NCBI GenBank assembly: GCA_964425195.1
Contig: CAYRLG010000003.1
Location: 62,001-126,000 of the forward strand
Direction: 5' to 3'
Length of the DNA stretch: 64,000 nt
DNA from: Desulfamplus sp964425195
GTDB lineage: Bacteria; Desulfobacterota; Desulfobacteria; Desulfobacterales; Desulfobacteraceae
In this document: positions 46,959 through 55,078 of the stretch, one piece after another
Position numbering within the stretch: position 1 is the first letter of the stretch
Layout: each line of letters begins with the position of its first letter
Notes under the pieces: generated by a model
Databases searched by the model: none
Told to the model about the DNA's origin: nothing
What the model saw: only the letters and a program-made list of their open reading frames with translations
Made by a program: the position numbers and the translations under genes

Positions 46959-47182
46959 ATCTGCTCCCTTAAAAACTCTGGTGCAAAATCAGCCCCATTA
47001 CTCCAAGAGAGCGTATGACCTTCTAATGTAAAAGATTTAAACACTGCTTTATCTTTTAACGGCTCAAACACTTCTCCATAAAGCTCTGGCGACAAATCAA
47101 CCTCACCTTCTGCACCGTCATTAAATGAAAGCCAAACCTTATATTCATCAATATATTTTGCTTGTGTTACATGGATAAACAT
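46955..47182 (-). CDS. DUF2442 domain protein, copy 1
   Basis: A 75-residue protein matching DUF2442 (FIHVTQAKYIDEYKVWLSFN, then GEVDLSPEL and SWSNGADFAPEF). These small proteins often lie beside DUF4160 proteins and are suspected to form toxin-antitoxin-like pairs; the biochemical role is not known. The upstream DUF4160 gene ends 4 nt before it, and GGAG of the shared junction provides its ribosome-binding site. It is the last gene inside the repeat-flanked cassette. Confidence 0.8.
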   Translation of the reverse strand: MFIHVTQAKYIDEYKVWLSFNDGAEGEVDLSPELYGEVFEPLKDKAVFKSFTLEGHTLSWSNGADFAPEFLREQI

Positions 47183-47186
47183 AATT

Positions 47187-47444
47187 TTACTCCAATGGTT
47201 CTATTTTTGATAACGGTTTTCTGTTAATTACAGCATTCCAGTTAGCCATCAGCTCCTCTTTATGCAAAACATACCAATCAAGGACAGCTATTAACGCTCT
47301 TCTTGGAAATCTGCCTGTTACAACTCCTGTCTCAATATCTACGGTTATTTCATATTCCCCATATTCAGCATGAAAATGAGCAGGAGCGTGTTCACGCATA
47401 TACATTCTAATCACTATTCCAAGAAAACGACTTATTTCAGGCAT
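47187..47444 (-). CDS. DUF4160 domain protein
   Basis: An 85-residue protein with the DUF4160 signature: PEISRFLGIVIRMYMREHAP, HFHAEYGEYE and ALIAVLDWYVLHKEELMANW. It is usually encoded directly before a DUF2442 gene, as here (4-nt gap), suggesting a toxin-antitoxin-like pair. GAGGAG precedes the ATG. Function is inferred from gene pairing only. Confidence 0.82.
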   Translation of the reverse strand: MPEISRFLGIVIRMYMREHAPAHFHAEYGEYEITVDIETGVVTGRFPRRALIAVLDWYVLHKEELMANWNAVINRKPLSKIEPLE

Positions 47445-47489
47445 TTTTACTCCTCTTTCTTTAAATCCTTGATAGCAGATTCACGAATA

Positions 47490-47768
47490 TTAATTTGCAT
47501 TTTTCAAATACTCATCAAAAGAGATGCTTTTCTCGTTTCTGGTGGCTCTCAATAGCTCAAGGTCTTGAATATCATCATGAGTATTTATATGAGAATGTTC
47601 AATAATGTTTATAAGCTCTTGTGAAGCATCTGCATGGTATTCATTTGGAATTAAATTTAAAAGATGCCTTTGTTTTTCTTGTGTCATTAGCGGGAGCATC
47701 TCCTTTTGAGCTTTAGCTGTCTGTGGCTTACTTATGGATTTTATCTCTTGTAGTTCTTCTATGCACAT
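47490..47768 (-). CDS. Hypothetical protein, 92 aa
   Basis: A small, mostly helical soluble protein. The C-terminus ATRNEKSISFDEYLKN looks like the tails of small antitoxins, but I do not recognise a family. It overlaps the end of the DUF2283 gene by 10 nt and has only a weak ribosome-binding site, so it is probably translated by coupling. It could be an antitoxin or a fragment. Confidence 0.5.
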   Translation of the reverse strand: MCIEELQEIKSISKPQTAKAQKEMLPLMTQEKQRHLLNLIPNEYHADASQELINIIEHSHINTHDDIQDLELLRATRNEKSISFDEYLKNAN

Positions 47769-47971
47769 AGTTTTTCTCTTTCAATCTGCTGATACGATAA
47801 ATCAGGAAGATTAGCCGATTGTCGAGCATGTTCTATTGTCATGCTGACAAGGTTGCCTTTGTGGTCTAAATCTATATAAACATTTTCTGAAATTTCTTTA
47901 GTCTCTTCAATTTGATTTTCAGAAAATTCAACAAGAGCGGTATCTGTATCTGCAAAATATTTTATTTTCAT
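47759..47971 (-). CDS. DUF2283 domain protein
   Basis: A 70-residue protein with the DUF2283 pattern MKIKYFADTDTALVEFS, ISENVYIDLDHKGNLVSMTI, EHAR. Such proteins commonly sit beside DUF4258 genes, as here (7-nt gap), and are thought to be antitoxin-like partners. An in-frame upstream extension to 48031 would overlap the DUF4258 gene; the ATG at 47971 has GAGGAA upstream and matches the family start. Confidence 0.82.
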   Translation of the reverse strand: MKIKYFADTDTALVEFSENQIEETKEISENVYIDLDHKGNLVSMTIEHARQSANLPDLSYQQIEREKLCA

Positions 47972-47978
47972 GTTTTTT

Positions 47979-48209
47979 TCATTCCTCTTTGAAGTTTCTG
48001 TCAAAAAAAGCATTATGAACAGTTTCACCATCTTCCAGCAAAATTACACGAAGATATTTTTCTTCAACTTTTATCCACTTTCTTATTCTGCCGTCAGATT
48101 GAATTACAACATGAATCGGAGAAACAACAGCCTGTTCAATCCATTCATCTTTTATTCCAATTCTGTCACCTCTTGTTCGAGTATGAAGAAAGTATTGAGT
48201 ATATTTCAT
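47979..48209 (-). CDS. DUF4258 domain protein
   Basis: A 76-residue protein of the DUF4258 type (DEWIEQAVVSPIHVVIQSDG, RIRKWIKVEEKYLRVILLED, ETVHNAFFDRNFK). The fold is related to RelE-like toxins, and it pairs with DUF2283. Its ribosome-binding site GGAGGAG is formed by the last codons of the HsdM-HsdS gene, 2 nt away. The ATG at 48209 is preferred over an in-frame one at 48224. Confidence 0.8.
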   Translation of the reverse strand: MKYTQYFLHTRTRGDRIGIKDEWIEQAVVSPIHVVIQSDGRIRKWIKVEEKYLRVILLEDGETVHNAFFDRNFKEE

Positions 48210-48211
48210 TT

Positions 48212-50734
48212 TTACTCCTCCCACACCCTATCAATCACCCGCTTTATTTTCTCTTCATAGATTTTTATCAACTCACGGCAGCCGTCAACTGCTTTGCGTT
48301 CAGCTTCAATTTTAGCGACTATTTCCTGCTGGATTTCAAGTGGTGGGAGCGGGATTTCTATATTTATAAGAGTTGATTTAGTTACGCCTTGAATCGTACT
48401 ACCTTGACTCGAATTTTTAAATATTTGAACTTTATCAAACAGAATAGTTAAAAGGTAATCAGGAATAATTATATTCTTTTTTATTATTAACCCTTGAGAA
48501 TCTTGACTGATACAAATATCAAAATCATTCAGAAATAATTTGCCTAAACCAACACGAGTTACGACAATGATATTACCTTTAGGAATTAAATTAGTTGCAG
48601 AATTTGTTATTGCCTCTTGAGTTATAAATCTTCTTGGTTTTGCAGTTTTTATATCTAAAATATCAGCACTTGTAATCCAAGGTATATTGCCTTTATAAAA
48701 ATCTTCGTTAGCTGTAGATGGTGTTCCACCGCTTAATATATTTTCACACACATCCCCCAACCTCACCATCTCCCACTCTGGATTAATCTCAATCTGCGGT
48801 TTCCAACTATCCACAACCTGACGTGCACCGTCAATGAGCTTCTGGTATCCTTCGATTTCTGAAACAATTTCTTGCTGAACTTCAAGGGGTGGGAGGGGGA
48901 TTTGAACTTCCTTAATTTCTTTTAAATGTAAATTAGGTACTCCTATACCCTGCAATCTTGAATTAAATTGTTTTTTCACATTCTCGCTATTAATCATTAA
49001 TAATAAATAGTTAGAATTTATAACGGTTTTAGGACGTAAAAGGCATAGGCTAACATAAATATCAAACACAATATCTTTATCAACAATAGCTGCAACTCCT
49101 GTTGTACCATTTTTGGCTAAAAGTATATCATTACGTACGGGAGCAATTCTTTTAGATAATTCATTATGCAACTCTTCAGAAATATATTTAATATTTTCCC
49201 AATCTATTTTTCCTGATGTAACATTTTTTGAAGATAAAAATACAATCCCGCTTTCAGAATAAGTAGGCGTTTGATGAGTTCCATCAGTTATCTTCTCACA
49301 CACCTCCCCCAACCTCACCATCTCCCACTTCTGTTTTCCTCTCCGCTCAACAGTTCTGTATCTCTCACCAGTAAGGTTGTATTCCCCATTTTCTGCAAGG
49401 CGTTCTTTTTTGACAACCAAAGCCCCGCAGGGTTTTTCCTCTGGTTTGAAGGTGTCAAGCGATTCAGAACGCACAGCTTTTATGTAATCAGAAATCAGAT
49501 TAACAGCATCAGGCAGATCGCTTCCAGCCTGCTCTTTTCTTTGTGCACCAAGTCCAAAGCCGTCATTGTCAATTTTTACAAAAAGAATTGAATCGCAACG
49601 TTTGGCAAGGCTTCTGTCCATCAAAAGAATTGATGTTTTGACTCCAGAATAGGGATTGAAAATACCAGCAGGCAGCGAAACAACCGCATAAAGATAATTT
49701 TCAACCAGCATCTTTCTAAGCTGTTTGTATGCTTTGCCGCTCTGAAAAATAATGCCCTCTGGCACAATCACGCCAGCCCTACCTTTATGAGTTAAGTGTT
49801 CTGCAATATAATCAACAAATAGAACTTCGCTTCTTTTACTTTGAACAGAAAATTTTTTATGCGGAGAGATTCCCCCTTTTGGCGACATAAACGGCGGATT
49901 TGCAAGGATAACATCAGCATATTCATTCCAGCGGTCTTCGCTTGTTAGTGTGTCATATTCTGCAATTTGAGGCTGGACAAAGCCGTGCAGATAGAGATTT
50001 ACAAGAGATAAACGCACCATATCAGGCGAGATGTCGTAACCTTTGAAATTGGTTAGAAGTTTTTTTCTCTCTTCAGTTGAAAGAAGGTCACCTGCAATAA
50101 TGTTTCCTGCAATTTCGTTTATATTTCTATTTTTTGTGTTCTGCCTGATAATATGCTTGTAAGAAGAGATTAAAAAACCAGCAGTTCCGCAGGCAGGGTC
50201 AAGAATTGACTCATGTTTTTGAGGATTTATAACTTGAACCATAAAATCAATAATATGACGCGGAGTTCTAAATTGTCCTGCATCTCCTTGAGAGCTTAAA
50301 ACAGACAAGAGATATTCAAAAGCATCTCCAAGTCTTTCAGAGTGGTCATAACTAAATTCATTGATGATTTTTAGAAACATTTTGAGTGTTTCAGGGTCTC
50401 GATAAGGCAGATAGGCATTTTTAAATATATCGCGGAAAAGCTGGGGAATATTTGGATTTTGGTTCAGCTTGACAAGTGCATCACTGTAGATTGCAAGCAT
50501 TTCATAGCCGCCGATGCGGGGATCAAATATCTTTGACCATGCGTACCGTTCGTATTCGCCGCTGAAAAAGCTCGCCTGCCCGCCCATTTCAACAGATTCT
50601 TTATCCATGTCGTCCATAAATTTATAGATAAGTGCAATGGTTATCTGCTCAACCTGACTTTTAGGGTCTGGCACTTTTCCGACAAGAATATCGCGGGCAG
50701 TGTCTATTCTCTTTTTTGTTTCTGTATCAAGCAT
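48212..50734 (-). CDS. hsdM: Type I restriction-modification methylase fused to specificity subunit (HsdM-HsdS)
   Basis: An 840-residue fusion. Residues 1-470 are the N6-adenine methylase: DPACGTAGF (179-187) binds AdoMet and NPPF (279-282) is the catalytic motif. Residues 470-840 are a specificity subunit with two target-recognition domains, each opening with WEMVRLG[ED]VCE (470 and 655) and closing with IPLPPLE[VI]QQEIV and a helical spacer (612 and 795). HsdM and HsdS are usually separate genes. With HsdR (51017-53683) this forms a type I system. The gene start lacks a strong ribosome-binding site. The 3' end is duplicated 1.3 kb away. Confidence 0.9.
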   Translation of the reverse strand: MLDTETKKRIDTARDILVGKVPDPKSQVEQITIALIYKFMDDMDKESVEMGGQASFFSGEYERYAWSKIFDPRIGGYEMLAIYSDALVKLNQNPNIPQLFRDIFKNAYLPYRDPETLKMFLKIINEFSYDHSERLGDAFEYLLSVLSSQGDAGQFRTPRHIIDFMVQVINPQKHESILDPACGTAGFLISSYKHIIRQNTKNRNINEIAGNIIAGDLLSTEERKKLLTNFKGYDISPDMVRLSLVNLYLHGFVQPQIAEYDTLTSEDRWNEYADVILANPPFMSPKGGISPHKKFSVQSKRSEVLFVDYIAEHLTHKGRAGVIVPEGIIFQSGKAYKQLRKMLVENYLYAVVSLPAGIFNPYSGVKTSILLMDRSLAKRCDSILFVKIDNDGFGLGAQRKEQAGSDLPDAVNLISDYIKAVRSESLDTFKPEEKPCGALVVKKERLAENGEYNLTGERYRTVERRGKQKWEMVRLGEVCEKITDGTHQTPTYSESGIVFLSSKNVTSGKIDWENIKYISEELHNELSKRIAPVRNDILLAKNGTTGVAAIVDKDIVFDIYVSLCLLRPKTVINSNYLLLMINSENVKKQFNSRLQGIGVPNLHLKEIKEVQIPLPPLEVQQEIVSEIEGYQKLIDGARQVVDSWKPQIEINPEWEMVRLGDVCENILSGGTPSTANEDFYKGNIPWITSADILDIKTAKPRRFITQEAITNSATNLIPKGNIIVVTRVGLGKLFLNDFDICISQDSQGLIIKKNIIIPDYLLTILFDKVQIFKNSSQGSTIQGVTKSTLINIEIPLPPLEIQQEIVAKIEAERKAVDGCRELIKIYEEKIKRVIDRVWEE
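48214..48251. repeat. HsdS 3'-end direct repeat, copy 2
   Basis: The final 38 nt of the hsdM-hsdS frame match 46919-46956 at 36 of 38 positions in the same orientation. The two copies bracket 1.26 kb containing the DUF4258, DUF2283, 92-aa, DUF4160 and DUF2442 genes. Confidence 0.7.
48321..49330 (-). repeat. Internal repeats delimiting the two HsdS recognition domains
   Basis: Within the HsdS half, 48321-48357 resembles 48867-48903 (coding IPLPPLE.QQEIV), and 48741-48780 resembles 49294-49330 (coding EMVRLG[ED]VCE). These are the conserved stretches around each target-recognition domain. As DNA direct repeats spaced about 550 nt apart they could support recombination that swaps or deletes a recognition domain. 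Confidence 0.6.
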
Positions 50735-50782
50735 TGTGTATCCAATCTATAGTCATTATCTTTTTTAGCAATCTCTTTTTTA

Positions 50783-50983
50783 TTACTCCATTACAGCAGC
50801 AAGTTTTATATTGCTCTTTAGTAATTCATTTACAATTAAAGAACGATCAACATCTTTTTTTAAAGCAATTTTTTCTATAAAGTGATCAACTTCTTCATCA
50901 AGATATATAGGAATGTTTAATTTAATATCTGGGCGATAAAATTTCCCTCTTTGACCTTTTGAAAAATCATATTCTTTTCTCAT
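50783..50983 (-). CDS. CopG/BrnA-like antitoxin
   Basis: A 66-residue protein with MRKEYDFSKGQRGKFYRPDI and a ribbon-helix-helix region (LNIPIYLDEEVDHFIEKIAL, then VDRSLIVNELL) typical of CopG/BrnA-like antitoxins. No BrnT toxin is adjacent. It sits between the fused hsdM-hsdS gene and hsdR, 33 nt from hsdR, and could regulate the restriction locus. GGAG precedes the ATG. Confidence 0.7.
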   Translation of the reverse strand: MRKEYDFSKGQRGKFYRPDIKLNIPIYLDEEVDHFIEKIALKKDVDRSLIVNELLKSNIKLAAVME

Positions 50984-51016
50984 ATTGTTTCTCCATATTC
51001 TTTTATCTCTAAAGCC

Positions 51017-53683
51017 TCACGCTGCAAATTTGTTAAGCGTTACAAAATCTTTAATATATTCTGGTATTGCTTTTCTCAATTCTGGAGGCAGTTGTTTAAA
51101 AGCCTCGCCATAAGGGGTTACATTCAAATATGAAAAAAGCCCTTTATCAATAATATCTCTGAACTCTGTGTCAAGGATATATGCCCTGAATACTGTTTTT
51201 GCATAATCAAAATATTGAGATTTTGGCATATATCGGCTGTCAAATTTATCAAACTCTTCATTAAGCAGCTCATCTTTTGATTTAAAATATGGAATAATGC
51301 CGAAAATCTTTTCAATCATCTCACGCATTGATATACGGCGGTCAACATGAACGGACGAGCGGAGCTTTTCAAGAGTGTAATAATCTTCAGGTTTATCAAG
51401 AATATTTTTTTCAACATAATCAAGAAGCTCTTCCCATTTTCCAGCTTCAGCCTGCTGTTGCAAAACAGGGTGTTCGATGATTGTTTGTTCAAATTTCTCA
51501 AAATACATCCTGTCAATCTTCATTCCCTCAAGACCAATTAGAGACTCCTCTATTTTTGTTATGCTGTCTGGAATTGAACTCTTATATGTTTCAGGAGTTG
51601 GAGGAGGCTCGCCAATATATCCGCCATAGCCGTTAGAGCTTATTTTGGGAACTTTCAAGATTTCGTCATAATTGAACTTCTCTTCAAAATATTCACAGTT
51701 TGCAAAAAAGTCGAACAGCTTAAAATGCTCTTTTTGCCTCTCTCCAATTTGAGCCTTTATTTGAGGGTCTATAAGCTCTTGGGTAAAATCGTGTTTTCTC
51801 GTTCCTCTGCCTTTAATTTGAATAAAGTCAGTTGGTGAAAATATGGGACGCATCAGGCAGAGATTTAAAATATCAGGGCAGTCATAGCCTGTTGTCATCA
51901 TGCCGACAGTAACAGCTATGCGGGTTTTGCTTGTCTTATATGATGGATTAAAGTTACATGTGCCAGAAAGACGGTTATTTGTAAAACTGCTTGTAAACTG
52001 CTGTGCTTCGTCAACATTTGAGGTAATCTGCATTGCAAAATCAGATTTGTATCTGTTTGGAAACATGACATGAGCCATTTCATTTAATATCTGGGCAATT
52101 TTTGCTGCGTGATTTTGAGATACGCAGAAGACTATTGTTTTTCCAATCTCCCCGCTTATTGGATCACGCAGGGCATTTTCTAAAAAGAGACGGCAGAAAA
52201 GTTTATTTGTGTTGTCTGAAAAGAATTTTTTTTCAAAGTCTCTTTGAAAAAATGTCTCTTCAACATCTTCTTTATTCTTTTGTCCATCTACTCGATCATT
52301 TTGTCCATCTTCTTGATTCTTTTCTCTATCTATATGATTTTGAATTATGATTGAATAACCTTTATCTGATAAGAGCTGCGTTGTTATCTCTGTTCTTGCA
52401 TCAACTACAATTGGATTTATAAGAAACCCATCTTTTACGCCGTCAAGCAGAGAGTATCTAAAAGTTGGCTCTCCGTTTTCACAGCCAAAAGTTTTGTATG
52501 AGTCAAGCAAAAGCCTCCGCTCAAGCTCTCTTGGGTCATTTTCTCCAAGTTTAGCTGCATCTATCTTTTTTAGGTAATCTTTAGGGGTTGCGGTTAATCC
52601 CAATTTATAGCCAATAAAATATTCAAAAACTGCACGGCTGCTACCTCCAATGCTTCTGTGTGCTTCGTCAGAGATTAGAAGATCAAAGTCATCAGGAGCA
52701 AAAAGCCGTTTATATCTGTTTTTTGCAAGAAGAGTCTGGACAGTTGAGACAACAATTTCAGCTTTATGCCAGTCATCACGATTTTTTTTATAAATTAAAG
52801 TTTTATAGTCGTTTTTAAGAACTTCATTAAAAGATTTATATCCCTGCTCTTCAAGCTCAATGCGGTCAACTAAAAACAGCACCCGTCTTGCATTTCCTGT
52901 GCGTAAAAAGAGCTTTATAACTGCTGCTGATACAAGCGTTTTTCCTGTGCCTGTTGCCATTTCAAATAAGAATCTATCTTGTCCTTTACTGACAGCCTTT
53001 TGAATCGCTTTGAGAGCATTAAGCTGATATTTTCGTAAGAAACGGAGTTTGTTAATATTTATATAAGTTTTACGTACCTGTTCATTTATAGTAGATGGGT
53101 CAAGGTCATATTTAGAAAAAGATGGGTCAAGTTTGTAGTCAGGCTTTTGAGTTAAAGCAATGTAATCTTTATAAATTAATTCATTAACAAGCTGCTGTTT
53201 ATCTGGTTTAAATCCTGAATAGCTTAATGCAGTTTCAGGTGATGGAAACCTGCTGATGATGTTTGGGTTGCCCCGCTCTAAATCCCAAAAATAGTGGATA
53301 TTTCCGTTTGATAAAATGACAAATCGGCAGTTTTGAGATACTGCATATCTTCTTGCCTGTTCTTTTCCAAAAAGAGGATTTTTATCTTCAGCTTTTGCCT
53401 CAAGCACAATAAATGGATAGCCGTCTTCATCAAGCAAAAGAAAATCAATAAAGCCGTTTTTGGTCTTTTCAAAATCTTCACCAAGTTCATTCATGGCATT
53501 TTGAGTAATTTTGACATTGTTTTCTAAAAGGATATTAGCTTTAATCTTTCTTTTAGAACCATTGCTGCTATTCGCACCATCACTGCCATCTGTTTTGCTG
53601 TTATCTGTATCAAAAAAACGCCAGCCCGACTCTTCAAGAAGTCTGTTTATTTTGATTCGTGCTTTTGCCTCTTTTTCTGCCAT
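51017..53683 (-). CDS. hsdR: Type I restriction endonuclease subunit HsdR (EcoEI type)
   Basis: An 888-residue motor-nuclease. The N-terminal HSDR_N nuclease has Asp80 and Glu95-x-Lys97 (IVLEAK). The helicase has Walker A ATGTGKT (243-249), DEAH (339-342) and motif VI-like QIKGRGTR near 620. The C-terminal domain resembles EcoEI_R_C. Two Gly/Asn/Asp-rich low-complexity insertions (about 26-47 and 456-475) look like flexible linkers. It translocates DNA and cuts unmodified DNA in complex with HsdM-HsdS. The start is 2 nt after the stop of the 137-aa gene, suggesting coupling. Confidence 0.93.
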   Translation of the reverse strand: MAEKEAKARIKINRLLEESGWRFFDTDNSKTDGSDGANSSNGSKRKIKANILLENNVKITQNAMNELGEDFEKTKNGFIDFLLLDEDGYPFIVLEAKAEDKNPLFGKEQARRYAVSQNCRFVILSNGNIHYFWDLERGNPNIISRFPSPETALSYSGFKPDKQQLVNELIYKDYIALTQKPDYKLDPSFSKYDLDPSTINEQVRKTYININKLRFLRKYQLNALKAIQKAVSKGQDRFLFEMATGTGKTLVSAAVIKLFLRTGNARRVLFLVDRIELEEQGYKSFNEVLKNDYKTLIYKKNRDDWHKAEIVVSTVQTLLAKNRYKRLFAPDDFDLLISDEAHRSIGGSSRAVFEYFIGYKLGLTATPKDYLKKIDAAKLGENDPRELERRLLLDSYKTFGCENGEPTFRYSLLDGVKDGFLINPIVVDARTEITTQLLSDKGYSIIIQNHIDREKNQEDGQNDRVDGQKNKEDVEETFFQRDFEKKFFSDNTNKLFCRLFLENALRDPISGEIGKTIVFCVSQNHAAKIAQILNEMAHVMFPNRYKSDFAMQITSNVDEAQQFTSSFTNNRLSGTCNFNPSYKTSKTRIAVTVGMMTTGYDCPDILNLCLMRPIFSPTDFIQIKGRGTRKHDFTQELIDPQIKAQIGERQKEHFKLFDFFANCEYFEEKFNYDEILKVPKISSNGYGGYIGEPPPTPETYKSSIPDSITKIEESLIGLEGMKIDRMYFEKFEQTIIEHPVLQQQAEAGKWEELLDYVEKNILDKPEDYYTLEKLRSSVHVDRRISMREMIEKIFGIIPYFKSKDELLNEEFDKFDSRYMPKSQYFDYAKTVFRAYILDTEFRDIIDKGLFSYLNVTPYGEAFKQLPPELRKAIPEYIKDFVTLNKFAA

Positions 53684-53685
53684 GA

Positions 53686-54099
53686 TTATTTGTCTAAGTT
53701 CATTCTATAAATGTGGGCATCGTCAATAAAAACACCGTTTATAGTGTTTTTTGAGACTCTTTTATTGGCAATAGATTCATCTGTAGATATAACGGATTTG
53801 AAAAGTTGAATTAGCTGGTTATCTAAATCTAAGGCACTAATATCACTTAAAGAGATAACATTCTCATCAGGGTTTAAGTTTTTATTGGCATCAACAATAC
53901 GTTTATAATATTGTCTTGGTCCTTCTTCTTTTACTAAGGGCGAAGCTACAATAAATTTCCATATTTTTTCTTCTGGTAAAAACATCCAAAAAGCTGCTTT
54001 AACTTGGCAATTAGATTCATCTAATTTTTTTACTAAATCAGCTCCAGATAAAATCATCTGATCAGACAATAGTTCTGTTACAAGTATTTCTTTAGCCAT
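53686..54099 (-). CDS. Hypothetical protein paired with HEPN gene, 137 aa
   Basis: A soluble protein with no recognised domain. It opens MAKEILVTELLSDQMILSGA and has a beta-rich middle (KAAFWMFLPEEKIWKFIVAS, then LVKEEGPRQYYKRIVDA) and a C-terminal VFIDDAHIYRM block. It overlaps the upstream HEPN gene by 22 nt and lies 2 nt before hsdR, so all three are probably co-transcribed. A role with the HEPN protein (toxin-antitoxin or restriction accessory) is an inference from the overlap. Confidence 0.65.
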   Translation of the reverse strand: MAKEILVTELLSDQMILSGADLVKKLDESNCQVKAAFWMFLPEEKIWKFIVASPLVKEEGPRQYYKRIVDANKNLNPDENVISLSDISALDLDNQLIQLFKSVISTDESIANKRVSKNTINGVFIDDAHIYRMNLDK

Positions 54100-54494
54100 G
54101 ATAATATTCCTGATTCATTATCTGTAATTGCTTTATAAAGGTCTCTTGATTTGTTCTCTTCAATAAAAGATTCATATCTTGACACTTCTGACCAATCTTT
54201 AGCAACAGCCCAATTTAATTTGAAATTCTCATCCCGCTCTTCCTGCTCTTTTAATTTCTGCTTTAATCCAGCAACTCCAATTAATTCTGAAAGATTATGA
54301 GTATGACTTGCATTTGCAAGCCGTTTGTCTGGAAAATCAAAAGCTCTTACCTGTTTTGCAATACAGGCTTTTAATGCACACTCAAGAGCATATCCAATCA
54401 GATAATATGCACCTTCAAAATATTTTGACTTTAAAAGAATATCTGCTTCTCTTACTCTAATTTGTACCAATTTTTCTAACTCTGACTTATTCAT
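54078..54494 (-). CDS. HEPN domain protein
   Basis: A 138-residue helical protein with the HEPN pattern: KSELEKLVQIRVREADILLK, GAYYLIGYALECALKACIAK, HNLSELIGVAGL. HEPN proteins are often RNases or partners in toxin-antitoxin and defence loci; the RX4-6H nuclease motif is not clear here, so it may be a non-catalytic version. An earlier in-frame ATG (54533) directly follows the MaoC stop and is possible by coupling, but family length favours 54494. It overlaps the 137-aa gene. Confidence 0.72.
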   Translation of the reverse strand: MNKSELEKLVQIRVREADILLKSKYFEGAYYLIGYALECALKACIAKQVRAFDFPDKRLANASHTHNLSELIGVAGLKQKLKEQEERDENFKLNWAVAKDWSEVSRYESFIEENKSRDLYKAITDNESGILSWLKKYL

Positions 54495-54533
54495 ACAAAA
54501 ACCATTTAGTTGAAGATTATATTGAAAGAGCAT

Positions 54534-55025
54534 TCACTCATTATTCTTACTATTTGTCAGCCCGTTTGTTGGATCGCCTTCAGAGAGCATCTGACGTAAG
54601 ATATCACGAGATTCAGCCATTGGAATAATACCTTTTATCTCTGCTTCAAGCACAGTAACTCCGTCTGTTTTTGTAATTGTTATGTCTGCTTTTGCTCTGC
54701 CTTTTTTGTCTATCTCTACGATTGTCCAAGTGCATGTAATGGTCTCACCAACATAGACTGGTGCTTTAAATTTAAACTTCATACCAGAGGCTAACCATGC
54801 GATCTGTCCGCCTATTTCAGTAATCAGGCTTGCAGTTAAAAGTCCATGACAAATTGGAGCAGAAAATTTCTTAGCTTTAGCAAAACGCTCATCAAAATGG
54901 ACTGGATTGTAGTCTCCTGAAATTTTGGCAAAGAGAGCAATGTCATCGCAAGTAAAAGTTCGTGAGATTGTAAATGTGTCGCCAATTTTAAGCCCTTCTG
55001 CGGCTTGTTCTCTAAAATTTATCAT
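54534..55025 (-). CDS. MaoC-like (R)-specific enoyl-CoA hydratase
   Basis: A hot-dog fold enzyme of 163 residues. The catalytic pair sits in SGDYNPVHFDERFA (Asp and His), followed by HGLLTASLITEIGG. The family hydrates trans-2-enoyl-CoA to (R)-3-hydroxyacyl-CoA in beta-oxidation or polyhydroxyalkanoate metabolism. It is an ordinary metabolic gene inside the accessory island and may belong functionally with the acyl-CoA cluster beginning at 56689. The stop codon abuts an ATG of the HEPN frame. Confidence 0.88.
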   Translation of the reverse strand: MINFREQAAEGLKIGDTFTISRTFTCDDIALFAKISGDYNPVHFDERFAKAKKFSAPICHGLLTASLITEIGGQIAWLASGMKFKFKAPVYVGETITCTWTIVEIDKKGRAKADITITKTDGVTVLEAEIKGIIPMAESRDILRQMLSEGDPTNGLTNSKNNE

Positions 55026-55078
55026 CTGTTATATTCCTAAGAAGTATTTTGATAAGCACTTTATTACGTTATTTCTAA

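Noticed and set aside
52281..52330. Short tandem repeats in hsdR as a CRISPR-like array
   Set aside because: The repeats are only a few codons of low-complexity Gly/Asn/Asp linker within an open frame and have no spacer structure. I saw no CRISPR array anywhere in the window.
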